Origin: Shewanellaceae bacterium
GTDB lineage: Bacteria; Pseudomonadota; Gammaproteobacteria; Enterobacterales; Shewanellaceae
Direction of reading: 5' to 3'
NCBI GenBank assembly: GCA_016779685.1
Contig: JADHND010000012.1
Location: 1-15,836 of the forward strand
DNA length: 15,836 bases
The notes under the pieces were generated by a model, which saw only the letters and a list, made by a program, of their open reading frames with translations, was not told where the DNA came from and did no database searches. A program made the position numbers and the translations under genes. This document shows, piece after piece, positions 1-6,970 of this stretch (position 1 is its first letter; every line of letters begins with the position of its first letter).

Positions 1-787
1 CAACACGCACATCTACCTGCATCGATTTGTTGCTTCCGACGCGTTCAAATTGACGATCCTGCAACACCCTGAGCAATTTCACCTGCATACTCAAAGGCAT
101 ATCACCAATCTCATCTAAAAATACAGTCCCACCCTGTGCCAATTCAAAACGTCCGCGCCTTAAAGAAAACGCTCCGGTAAAAGCACCTTTTTCATGACCA
201 AACAGCTCACTTTCAAGCAGTTCATTCGGAATGGCACCGCAATTGACCGCAATAAAAGGCGCCATCGACCGTTTAGAAAGCGCATGAATTTGACGAGCAA
301 CCACTTCCTTTCCTGTACCTGAGTCACCTAGAATGAGTACGTTGGCCTCAGTACTCGCCACCTGGTGAATCAGTTTGCGCACAACTTCTATACCTTCACT
401 GACGCCAACTAAAGCTTGGCTTAACGACGCTGGATACGTTGCATGAACATCGGTTGGTGAACGCCATCCTTCACAGGCTTGTAAATGCAGCTGCCACTTC
501 AGATAAGTAAAATCAGGATCTAAAACCGCCACGACATTGGCAGGAAGCGGTTCTGATATGTGGCCTAGCAATAAAATGGGCTGGTGCGGCAGCGTAAGCG
601 CTAATTCTACGACTTGAGTGGAAGAATTTTGTTCAACAAACAGAACCAAGGCTCGCCAACGCTTCGATTTAGCTAATGAAGTTTTGCCGACGACAAAAAC
701 TTCATTGACGAAAGTCATGTGCTGTTGCACACGCACAGCAAACGCCGACGACGCTTGCTCAATCAACACACACTTTTCCTGTTGCAT
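1..787 (-). CDS. fleQ: FleQ/FlrA-type sigma-54-dependent flagellar regulator (C-terminal part outside window)
   Basis: Enhancer-binding protein of the FleQ/FlrA type, which with RpoN activates the polar flagellar gene cascade. The visible 262 codons comprise an N-terminal receiver-like FleQ domain (about 1-120) without an obvious phospho-acceptor site, then an AAA+ domain: Walker A GDSGTGK at 154-160, the sigma-54 contact loop GAFTGA at 201-206 and Walker B FLDEIGDM at 223-230. The stretch RQFERVGSNK matches FleQ/FlrA closely. The rest of the AAA+ domain and the DNA-binding helix-turn-helix lie beyond base 1. The start is ATG at 787 because AGGAAG lies 8 bases upstream; a GTG at 796 overlaps that ribosome binding site, and a stop closes the frame just above. 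In vibrios the orthologue is flrA; fleQ is the Pseudomonas name. A different sigma-54 regulator is possible but less likely given the motif matches and motX nearby. Confidence 0.85.
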   Translation of the reverse strand, partial: MQQEKCVLIEQASSAFAVRVQQHMTFVNEVFVVGKTSLAKSKRWRALVLFVEQNSSTQVVELALTLPHQPILLLGHISEPLPANVVAVLDPDFTYLKWQLHLQACEGWRSPTDVHATYPASLSQALVGVSEGIEVVRKLIHQVASTEANVLILGDSGTGKEVVARQIHALSKRSMAPFIAVNCGAIPNELLESELFGHEKGAFTGAFSLRRGRFELAQGGTVFLDEIGDMPLSMQVKLLRVLQDRQFERVGSNKSMQVDVRV

Positions 788-1221
788 GTACGACACTTCC
801 TAGTGTTCTATCAATTAAACCTTAGTTTCAAGTCTAGTTTGTAATAGCCATTTCACAAATTAAGCGTCAAAATTTTGAACATTTTATCTTTAAGATGCGG
901 ATGACGCAATGTCGCACATTGATAGGCAGTTCAAGCAAGTGGTTAGTCGTCTTTTCTATGGCTGTGAATGACTCCCTCTAAATCATAGATTATGTTGGCT
1001 TTCATTTTGAATCAACAGCTTATCGACGTCTAAGTTACCAGACCGCATGACGCAGCGCCATAACGAGAGGTTGACACTCGCCTCAACAACCGTCCACCAC
1101 GAGCGGACATGTATTAACGCCAAATTGTGATCAACAAGTATGGAGATTAGCCGAGCAAAATACTCGGCTTGCCGTGTTCAGCGAACCATCTCAAAAAAAA
1201 CAACAGTACGCATTGGCGCAA
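788..1221. other. 434-base intergenic region between rlmB and fleQ
   Basis: No convincing reading frame on either strand. It must carry the end of the rlmB transcript and the promoter of fleQ/flrA, both on the minus strand. Near the rlmB end there is a 7-bp stem hairpin (1149-1169). The 150 bases above the fleQ start are AT-rich, but I could not fix a good -35/-10 pair, and I saw no clear sigma-54 TGGC-N8-TGC site. Its length would leave room for regulatory input to the flagellar master regulator. Confidence 0.5.
1149..1169 (-). terminator. weak hairpin downstream of rlmB
   Basis: AGCCGAG and CTCGGCT form a perfect 7-bp stem around a 7-base loop, about 55 bases after the rlmB stop. No U-tract follows on the minus strand; a T8 run lies between the stop codon and the hairpin instead, so it is not a canonical intrinsic terminator. 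It may protect the 3' end or act with Rho. Confidence 0.3.
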
Positions 1222-1971
1222 TCAGCGGGTGCTTTGACGCTGGCGAACCGCTTCATATAAACACACACCCGCTGCCACTGATACATTCAAACTAGATACA
1301 CTTCCCTGCATCGGAATCGACATCAAAACATCACAGTGCTCTCGAGTTAACCGACGTAGACCTCGACCTTCAGCACCCATCACAATCGCTAAGGAGCCTT
1401 TTAAGTCAGCTTGATATAAAGTTTGAGATGCTTCGCCTGCGGCGCCCATCAACCACATACCAGTTTGCTTTAATTGGCCCATGGTGCGTGCTAAATTGGT
1501 GACTTCTATCAAAGGGATATGCGACGCAGCACCACTAGCAACTTTGTAAACAACAGGTGTCAATCCAACTGCGTTGTCTTTGGGCACCACAATCGCATCG
1601 ACACCAGCGGCATCGGCATTGCGTAAACAAGCACCAAGATTATGTGGATCGGTGACCCCATCTAAAATCAACAAGAGAGGTTGCGCTTTGTTCGCCAGCA
1701 ATGTCATCAAGTCAGACTCATCTAGTGATTTAGGCGTTTGCATGCGCAGCGCAATTCCCTGATGTTGTGATGAAGTGGCATGTTTTTCTAAGGTCTCTCG
1801 TGTCACCCATTGAATGCTTGTACCTTGTTCGCTCAACTGTGTTTGCAGCGCTTCTAAGGCATTATCTTGTCTTTGCTTTTGCATCCAAACTTCAACAATA
1901 CGCTCGGGATGCTGACGCAACACTGCGCTCACGGCATGGATACCATACACGACATGCGTGTTTTTTTTCAT
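1222..1971 (-). CDS. rlmB: 23S rRNA (guanosine(2251)-2'-O)-methyltransferase RlmB
   Basis: SPOUT-class methyltransferase that 2'-O-methylates G2251 in the P loop of 23S rRNA using S-adenosylmethionine. The protein is 249 residues, the usual size. An N-terminal substrate-binding domain begins VYGIHAVSAVL. The knotted catalytic domain carries the family signatures DGVTDPHNLGACLRNADAAG, GAEGRGLRRL and the C-terminal SIPMQGSVSSLNVSVAAGV. The start is ATG at 1971, which has AGAGG 9 bases upstream; a TTG at 1980 would overlap that site. It follows rnr at about 100 bases, the same pairing as in E. coli, where rnr and rlmB are neighbours, so co-transcription is likely. Nothing looks damaged. Confidence 0.95.
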   Translation of the reverse strand: MKKNTHVVYGIHAVSAVLRQHPERIVEVWMQKQRQDNALEALQTQLSEQGTSIQWVTRETLEKHATSSQHQGIALRMQTPKSLDESDLMTLLANKAQPLLLILDGVTDPHNLGACLRNADAAGVDAIVVPKDNAVGLTPVVYKVASGAASHIPLIEVTNLARTMGQLKQTGMWLMGAAGEASQTLYQADLKGSLAIVMGAEGRGLRRLTREHCDVLMSIPMQGSVSSLNVSVAAGVCLYEAVRQRQSTR

Positions 1972-2072
1972 GTAAAACAACCTCTAATTACGTTGAGTTC
2001 GATAAAAAATTAAATGTCTTCTTTTTAATTGAATTTGTTTGCTGTTGACTTTCACTCGACGACGTAAACCTC

Positions 2073-4538
2073 TCATGATGAACCTAACTGCCCTTTCTTA
2101 AGTTTTTCGCGGGTTGATAACTTGCTATTTTTCGTAGCACCCGATTGTTTTTTTCCTTTGATTTTGGCTTTGCCACTCGGTTTTGCTTTAGGTTTCCCTT
2201 TTGATTTTGCTTTAGGTTTCCCTTTAGACGTAGTTGATTTTTTAACTTCATCTTCACCTTGATTTCGCTGACGGCTTGACTTTGCTTTAGATTTTTTGGC
2301 AGAGGCAGGGGTTTTTTTCATGGGCGCACGTTTGCCGACGGTCTGACCTTTTGGAGGAACCATGTCATGTAAAACAAAATCAATTTGCTTGTCTTCTAAG
2401 TTGACGTGTGCCACCCGTATCCGCACTTTATCAGTGATTTTAAAGCAGCGCCGTGTGTGCTCGCCTAGCAGATGTTGCCGCTCTGAATCAAATTGATAAA
2501 AATCATCGGCTAAACTGGTAATGTGAACCAAGCCATCGATAAACCAATCGTTTAGTCGAGCAAAAAAACCAAAGCTGGTTAAAGAAACAATTTGGGCATC
2601 AAATTCTTGGCCAACATACTGCTGCATATACTCGCATTTTAACCAGTCACTTACTTCACGTGTCGCATCGTCAGCACGACGCTCAGTCATAGAGCAATGT
2701 AGACCAAGTGCATCTAGTTCTTCCGCATCGTATAAATAACCACCATCAGGCGTCCATTTTTCTTTCAATTTACTTTTGCTGCGCACCAATAAATACCGAA
2801 TTTCTCGATGCAATTGAAGATCAGGGTAGCGGCGAATGGGCGAGGTAAAATGGGCGTATTGCTCTAAAGCTAATCCAAAGTGACCTTCATTAGCAGCCGT
2901 ATACCTTGCTTGCTTCATCGAACGTAACAACAGTATTTGTATTTGAGCACGATCAGGTCGTTCTGCAATCTGCTTCATGAGCTTGGCATAGACTTTCGGA
3001 TGTGGCTCATCAGGCTTGGTTATACTAATACCTTTCTCTGCCAGAAGACTATGAAAAGCCATCAGTTTTTCTTCCGACGGTGATTCATGTACCCGATATA
3101 AAGTTTCACCCTTATTCGCTAAAACAAACCGAGCCGCTGCGACATTCGCTGCAATCATGCACTCTTCAATGATTTTATGTGCATCATTACGCACCCGGGG
3201 CACAATCGTTTGAATACGCGCATCTTGACCGAAGACAAATTTCATTTCTTGCGTTTCAAAACCAATGGCGCCACGTTGCTCTCGTGCTTGTGACAACAAG
3301 CCATAAATAGCTTGTAAGTGCAGTAAATGCGGCTGAAGAAATTCACTGCCAGCTTCTAACTCGCCGGTTGATAAAAAGTGAGCAACTTTAGTGTAGGTTA
3401 AACGCTTATGCGAATGCATCACAGCAGGATAGAACTGGAACTTAATCAACTCACCCGCAGTATTAATAACCATGTCACACGCCATACACAAGCGATCGAC
3501 CTTTTCATTAAGTGAACACAAGCCATTTGATAAGGCTTCTGGTAGCATGGGCAACACCTGCGATGGAAAATACACAGAATTGCCACGAGCCAACGCTTCT
3601 TGATCAAGCAACGAGTCTTTTTTTACATAGTGACTAACATCGGCAATGGCGACCAACAACTTATAAGTACCATCGGCTAATGGCTCGGCATAGACAGCGT
3701 CATCGAAGTCTCTAGAATCCTCGTCATCAATCGTCACCAATGGCAAATGCCGTAAATCAACGCGATCGACACATTCATCAGATGTCACATGATCCGGAAA
3801 CTGATGCACCTGCTTAGCAACCTGTGAACTCCATGCATGAGGTAAATCATAATTGCGTAAGGCGATTTGTATTTCCATACCCACTTGATCCTCTTGATCG
3901 AGTATTTCTAAAATCCTACCCTGTGCTTTTCGTTGATAGGCAGGTCGTGTTATTATCTCAACGACAACTACTTGATCTGCTTCGGCTTGGTTACGAGCAG
4001 CCTCTGGAATTTCAATCCAGTGCTGAATACGCTTGTCTTTAGGTATCACGCAGCAAACGTCTTGCTTTATACGTACCGTGCCGATTATCTGCGGAGAGCG
4101 TGCTGCCATTAATTTAATTATACGACACTCTGCCCGACCACGGTGGTTAAAACCTATCGGTTGTGCTAAAACTTGATCATCGTGGAAATAACGACGCATA
4201 CAACGATGAGATATGAGCCAATCATCTGAGCCATCATCCGGTCTTAAAAAGCCCATACCATCTTTGTGGCCAATCACCTTTCCCAACACTAAGTCCAGTC
4301 GTTCAGGCAATTCAAACAGCTCCTTGTCCAGCACCAAATCGACATCTCGCACCATCGCATTGAGGCGCCGGCGCAACGCTTCGACATGATGCTCTTGTGA
4401 AATTTTCAAAGCTCGCTGAATTTGCTCGCGACTCATGCTTTGCTGATTCGACCGAATCACATCGACTATATATTCACGACTGGGTATAGGATCATCATAT
4501 TTTTCTTGTTCACGTTTGTAATAAGGGTCTTTGCTCAT
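2073..4538 (-). CDS. rnr: ribonuclease R (RNase R)
   Basis: Processive 3'-5' exoribonuclease of the RNB family, which degrades structured RNA and acts in rRNA and tmRNA-linked quality control. It is 821 residues, close to E. coli RNase R. Order of parts: N-terminal helix-turn-helix region (about 20-75), cold-shock domains (about 80-230), the RNB catalytic domain with the Asp cluster IDDEDSRDFDDA at 270-281, an S1 domain near 640-720, and a Lys/Ser/Gly-rich basic tail of about 90 residues. The start is ATG at 4538 because MSKDP...KREQEKYDDPIPSRE aligns with the E. coli start MSQDP; the frame opens upstream at a TTG, 4550. No good Shine-Dalgarno is visible. The tail contains a 24-base direct repeat. 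It lies between motX and rlmB on the same strand. Confidence 0.96.
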   Translation of the reverse strand: MSKDPYYKREQEKYDDPIPSREYIVDVIRSNQQSMSREQIQRALKISQEHHVEALRRRLNAMVRDVDLVLDKELFELPERLDLVLGKVIGHKDGMGFLRPDDGSDDWLISHRCMRRYFHDDQVLAQPIGFNHRGRAECRIIKLMAARSPQIIGTVRIKQDVCCVIPKDKRIQHWIEIPEAARNQAEADQVVVVEIITRPAYQRKAQGRILEILDQEDQVGMEIQIALRNYDLPHAWSSQVAKQVHQFPDHVTSDECVDRVDLRHLPLVTIDDEDSRDFDDAVYAEPLADGTYKLLVAIADVSHYVKKDSLLDQEALARGNSVYFPSQVLPMLPEALSNGLCSLNEKVDRLCMACDMVINTAGELIKFQFYPAVMHSHKRLTYTKVAHFLSTGELEAGSEFLQPHLLHLQAIYGLLSQAREQRGAIGFETQEMKFVFGQDARIQTIVPRVRNDAHKIIEECMIAANVAAARFVLANKGETLYRVHESPSEEKLMAFHSLLAEKGISITKPDEPHPKVYAKLMKQIAERPDRAQIQILLLRSMKQARYTAANEGHFGLALEQYAHFTSPIRRYPDLQLHREIRYLLVRSKSKLKEKWTPDGGYLYDAEELDALGLHCSMTERRADDATREVSDWLKCEYMQQYVGQEFDAQIVSLTSFGFFARLNDWFIDGLVHITSLADDFYQFDSERQHLLGEHTRRCFKITDKVRIRVAHVNLEDKQIDFVLHDMVPPKGQTVGKRAPMKKTPASAKKSKAKSSRQRNQGEDEVKKSTTSKGKPKAKSKGKPKAKPSGKAKIKGKKQSGATKNSKLSTREKLKKGQLGSS
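2181..2224 (-). repeat. 24-base tandem repeat in the rnr basic tail
   Basis: Two identical 20-base copies, ttttgctttaggtttccctt at 2181-2200 and 2205-2224, are separated by four bases, giving a 24-base period. They encode two Gly-Lys-Pro-Lys-Ala-Lys units in the RNase R C-terminal tail. The repeat keeps frame, so unit number can change without breaking the protein. Confidence 0.85.
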
Positions 4539-4567
4539 GCATTCGGCCAATTAATTGGAATGAACAT

Positions 4568-4573
4568 AGTATA
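4568..4573 (-). promoter_or_regulatory. possible -10 box of an rnr promoter
   Basis: On the minus strand TATACT lies about 30 bases above the rnr ATG, at a spacing that gives a leader of about 20 bases. No good -35 hexamer sits 16-18 bases further up, so this is a weak call. The 172-base gap above rnr is the widest in the syd-to-rlmB run, which makes a promoter here reasonable. Confidence 0.35.
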
Positions 4574-4710
4574 CGCTCTTATCTCCCTGAAACCTATGTT
4601 TAATCGAACCAATGCTTTGTTTTTATATAACACAATCCCAAACTTGCAACCGACAACCGCTTAATACAAAATCAAATTATCTGACGACATTCACAAACCG
4701 CACTCCAGTT

Positions 4711-5382
4711 TTAGAACTCATCCAAGGGTCTGTTTTGAATTTTGTAAACCACACTAGGCGGTAAGATATTGGCTAAAGCCGCCAGTAACGTTTGAGCTTT
4801 ACGACGCTGCTCTGCTTTGCTAAAGCGAGCATGGTACAGCCAATCGTATGCTTTTTCATGATCACGCGCACTGCCAAAACCATCTAAAAGCAATTCAACC
4901 AACAGCAACCGACTCCGCATGTGTCCCGTCTGGGCAGCCTCCAACAACAATCGAACAGATTTTTCAGGGTTTTCAATAAGGTAATCACTATCTCGATAAT
5001 AGACAGCCAATTTATACATCGCTTCTGGCATCCCTTGACGTACCGAATCACGCAAAACGTTCATACCATAAGGGACGTTTTTGCGCACACACACGCCGTA
5101 AAGCAACATTTCACCATAAAGATACTGAAAGGTAGGTAACCGCAAGACCTGCGCATTTGCAATGATGTCATCGACTATTTGACAATCATCTTTCTTGATG
5201 CGCCATAAATGTAAATCTCGGCGAATGTAATTCAATAACAGCGCCTCAGAATAGACATCGATGGCCTTAATCATGACCTCTTCATCATCATCAATGCGTT
5301 GCTTCTCATGATTATCACCGAACACCACGCATGCCCATAACCAAGCTGCGGTCAAACCAAGCAAATGACCTAATGTTTTCAT
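4711..5382 (-). CDS. motX: sodium-driven flagellar motor protein MotX
   Basis: MotX is a periplasmic protein of the T ring below the polar flagellar basal body; with MotY it recruits and anchors the PomA/PomB sodium stator. The 223-residue sequence has an N-terminal signal peptide (hydrophobic 5-21, likely cleavage after VFG at 22) and a Sel1-type helical repeat core from about 85 to 190. Signatures recalled from vibrio MotX are DDCQIVDDI, LYGEMLLYGVC, the AAQTGHMRSRLLLVELLL repeat and YDWLYHARF; Cys67 and Cys98 may form a disulfide. The ATG at 5382 is the first available start in frame; AAGG sits immediately before it, so initiation may be weak. It stands 67 bases below an orphan binding-protein gene and 172 above rnr. 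A generic Sel1 protein is the alternative. Confidence 0.86.
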   Translation of the reverse strand: MKTLGHLLGLTAAWLWACVVFGDNHEKQRIDDDEEVMIKAIDVYSEALLLNYIRRDLHLWRIKKDDCQIVDDIIANAQVLRLPTFQYLYGEMLLYGVCVRKNVPYGMNVLRDSVRQGMPEAMYKLAVYYRDSDYLIENPEKSVRLLLEAAQTGHMRSRLLLVELLLDGFGSARDHEKAYDWLYHARFSKAEQRRKAQTLLAALANILPPSVVYKIQNRPLDEF

Positions 5383-5449
5383 ACCTTGTCATACTCAGAA
5401 GGTCTTGTTGCTAGCTCTATCGGCAAGCGGATCTCTTTCTTGCGTGACT

Positions 5450-6178
5450 TTACTGATATTTTTCGATTATTTTAGCATAGGTGCCATCAGCTTTAATGGC
5501 TTTGAGTCCACGATTAAAATCTCGAATCAAAATCTTATGTTTTTTGTTGCGATAGCTGATGCAAATGTGCAACGGATTAACAAAGATATTTTTTTTAGAA
5601 AACACAAAATTAGAAGCCTTAAAATTATTGTTACGAATTTTATGCTGAGCGACCTGCTCATCCGCAATCACCAAATCGACCTCACCTCGCTGTAACTTCT
5701 TCAAGTTTTCAGTGAGATCACGCCCTACGACCCGCGTAAACAACGTCGAACTACTAAACTCTTCACTGTAACCATAGTCTTCAATAACCGCGATTTTTTT
5801 ATCTTGTAAACTAGTGAAGCCATTGTATTCAAATTTCGTCCCTTTTAAATGAATCAATTTCATTCTATTCAAATAGTAATGCTTGCTAAATTTAAACAAA
5901 ACCGAGCGATCAGGTGTATACCAAGCACCCAGTAAAATATCAACTTCAGCGTCCTTAACCAGTTTCATTGCTTCCGGCCAGTCAACGAGCCTTACTTTTA
6001 AAGAATGCCCTTGAGATTCAAATGCAGCTCGGGTAATTTCAACAGACAACCCCGGGTTGACTTTGTTTTTTTGAGTAAAAGGCGGCACCACATCTTGTCG
6101 CCCTGTAATTGTTTGTGCTTGGGCGCTTCCAACCACCATGCAGCACAAAACCCACCACCAACGACAACCTTTTTTCAT
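5450..6178 (-). CDS. orphan periplasmic solute-binding protein, family 3 (amino-acid type)
   Basis: Periplasmic binding protein of the bacterial extracellular solute-binding family 3 (SBP_bac_3), which usually binds amino acids for an ABC importer. The 242-residue precursor starts with a signal peptide (basic MKKGCR, hydrophobic core, Ala-Gln-Ala cleavage at about 21). The core has typical elements: PGLSVEITRAAFESQGH, VDWPEAMKLVKDAEVDILLG, and the second-lobe motif RGEVDLVIADEQV, ending in GLKAIKADGTYAKIIEKYQ. The ATG at 6178 is chosen because AAGGAG lies 6 bases upstream and the signal peptide then begins correctly; the ATG at 6235 would add 19 residues before it. No ABC permease or ATPase gene is adjacent, so the partner and ligand are unknown. 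It lies 61 bases after syd and is probably co-transcribed with it. Confidence 0.85.
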   Translation of the reverse strand: MKKGCRWWWVLCCMVVGSAQAQTITGRQDVVPPFTQKNKVNPGLSVEITRAAFESQGHSLKVRLVDWPEAMKLVKDAEVDILLGAWYTPDRSVLFKFSKHYYLNRMKLIHLKGTKFEYNGFTSLQDKKIAVIEDYGYSEEFSSSTLFTRVVGRDLTENLKKLQRGEVDLVIADEQVAQHKIRNNNFKASNFVFSKKNIFVNPLHICISYRNKKHKILIRDFNRGLKAIKADGTYAKIIEKYQ

Positions 6179-6239
6179 GGTTTTCTCCTTATCGATAGCC
6201 TTCAACCTGCCTAACAAGGCAGAAAGTACACTCATGTCA

Positions 6240-6890
6240 TTATCTTGTTTTATTATACAGCCATATTTTCATGTTATCCCACCAGCTCAATTCAGTTGAA
6301 GATTGCGGTGCTGTATTCAATTCAACAGTTTGGCTACTCGTCAGCCTTGGCTCCAATTGCTCTAAAAATTCATGCAACGACAAGGCAACTTGAATCAAAT
6401 CGGACTGCCCCAAGATTTCTAAATACAATTCAGGTTGGTGCGGTTTCATCGACAAAACACGGGTTTCATCGTCCATCACGCCAATAAAAAAAGTCGGCGG
6501 TAGATTGAGTTGACGCTTCATGAACACATGTCCAATTAAATTTTCTTTCAACATGTGAAAATCTTCATCATCCCAACATTGCAGCAATTCACCTTGGCCA
6601 AAATCAGATCGAAAGGCCATTGGGGGAGCGTATTGAAATCTAAAGAAATCTTCATAATCAATCGGTAGAGCTAACTCGAGTGCTTGTGATAGCGATTCAA
6701 AGTCTACGTTGTTTGCCACAGCACGTGGCACCGCTTGCCATTGAGCACAACCATGTTCAACTTCGCCAATAATACAGGGAGATTGCTGCTCGGCACGGCC
6801 ACAGAAATAACTTAATGGTTGCTGATGCTGTGCATGTAACGCAACATATCGTTGGGTAAATTGGGCCAATGCTTTTGAAATTTGTGACAT
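6240..6890 (-). CDS. syd: SecY-interacting protein Syd
   Basis: Syd is a cytoplasmic, membrane-associated protein that binds SecY and is thought to check assembly of the SecYEG translocon. Family motifs are clear: SPCII at 37-41, WDDEDF at 106-111, ENLIGH at 116-121 and the LNLPPTFFIGV strand near 128-138, followed by the LHEFLEQLEPRL helix that ends the E. coli protein. At 216 residues it is about 35 longer than E. coli Syd (181); the extra C-terminal part is polar, then ends in an aromatic and basic segment WWDNMKIWLYNKTR. The ATG at 6890 has AAGGTG 5 bases upstream. It is the first gene of the run syd, binding protein, motX, and has its own candidate promoter. Confidence 0.92.
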   Translation of the reverse strand: MSQISKALAQFTQRYVALHAQHQQPLSYFCGRAEQQSPCIIGEVEHGCAQWQAVPRAVANNVDFESLSQALELALPIDYEDFFRFQYAPPMAFRSDFGQGELLQCWDDEDFHMLKENLIGHVFMKRQLNLPPTFFIGVMDDETRVLSMKPHQPELYLEILGQSDLIQVALSLHEFLEQLEPRLTSSQTVELNTAPQSSTELSWWDNMKIWLYNKTR

Positions 6891-6917
6891 AGTTCACCTT
6901 ACTTTGAAAACATCCCT

Positions 6918-6926
6918 ATTTTAGCA
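6918..6926 (-). promoter_or_regulatory. extended -10 promoter candidate for syd
   Basis: On the minus strand TGCTAAAAT gives an extended -10 element (TGn plus TAAAAT) about 28 bases above the syd ATG. No good -35 box is visible, which extended -10 promoters can tolerate. It lies in the 80-base gap between gcvP and syd. No intrinsic terminator is seen after gcvP, so read-through is also possible. Confidence 0.4.
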
Positions 6927-6970
6927 CATGTTCTCCAACCGCTTCCTCTAAATCAAGTCTTGGTTCGATT

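Noticed and set aside
618..803. Plus-strand 61-codon frame opposite the start of fleQ.
   Set aside because: Antisense to the FleQ N-terminal domain, no motif and no ribosome binding site.
788..1221. Possible small RNA or small gene in the rlmB-fleQ gap.
   Set aside because: No promoter-terminator pair, no conserved RNA structure recognised, and no frame with a ribosome binding site.
5405..5695. Plus-strand 96-codon frame opposite the binding-protein gene.
   Set aside because: Antisense to a well-supported gene; hydrophobic character comes from the complementary codons.
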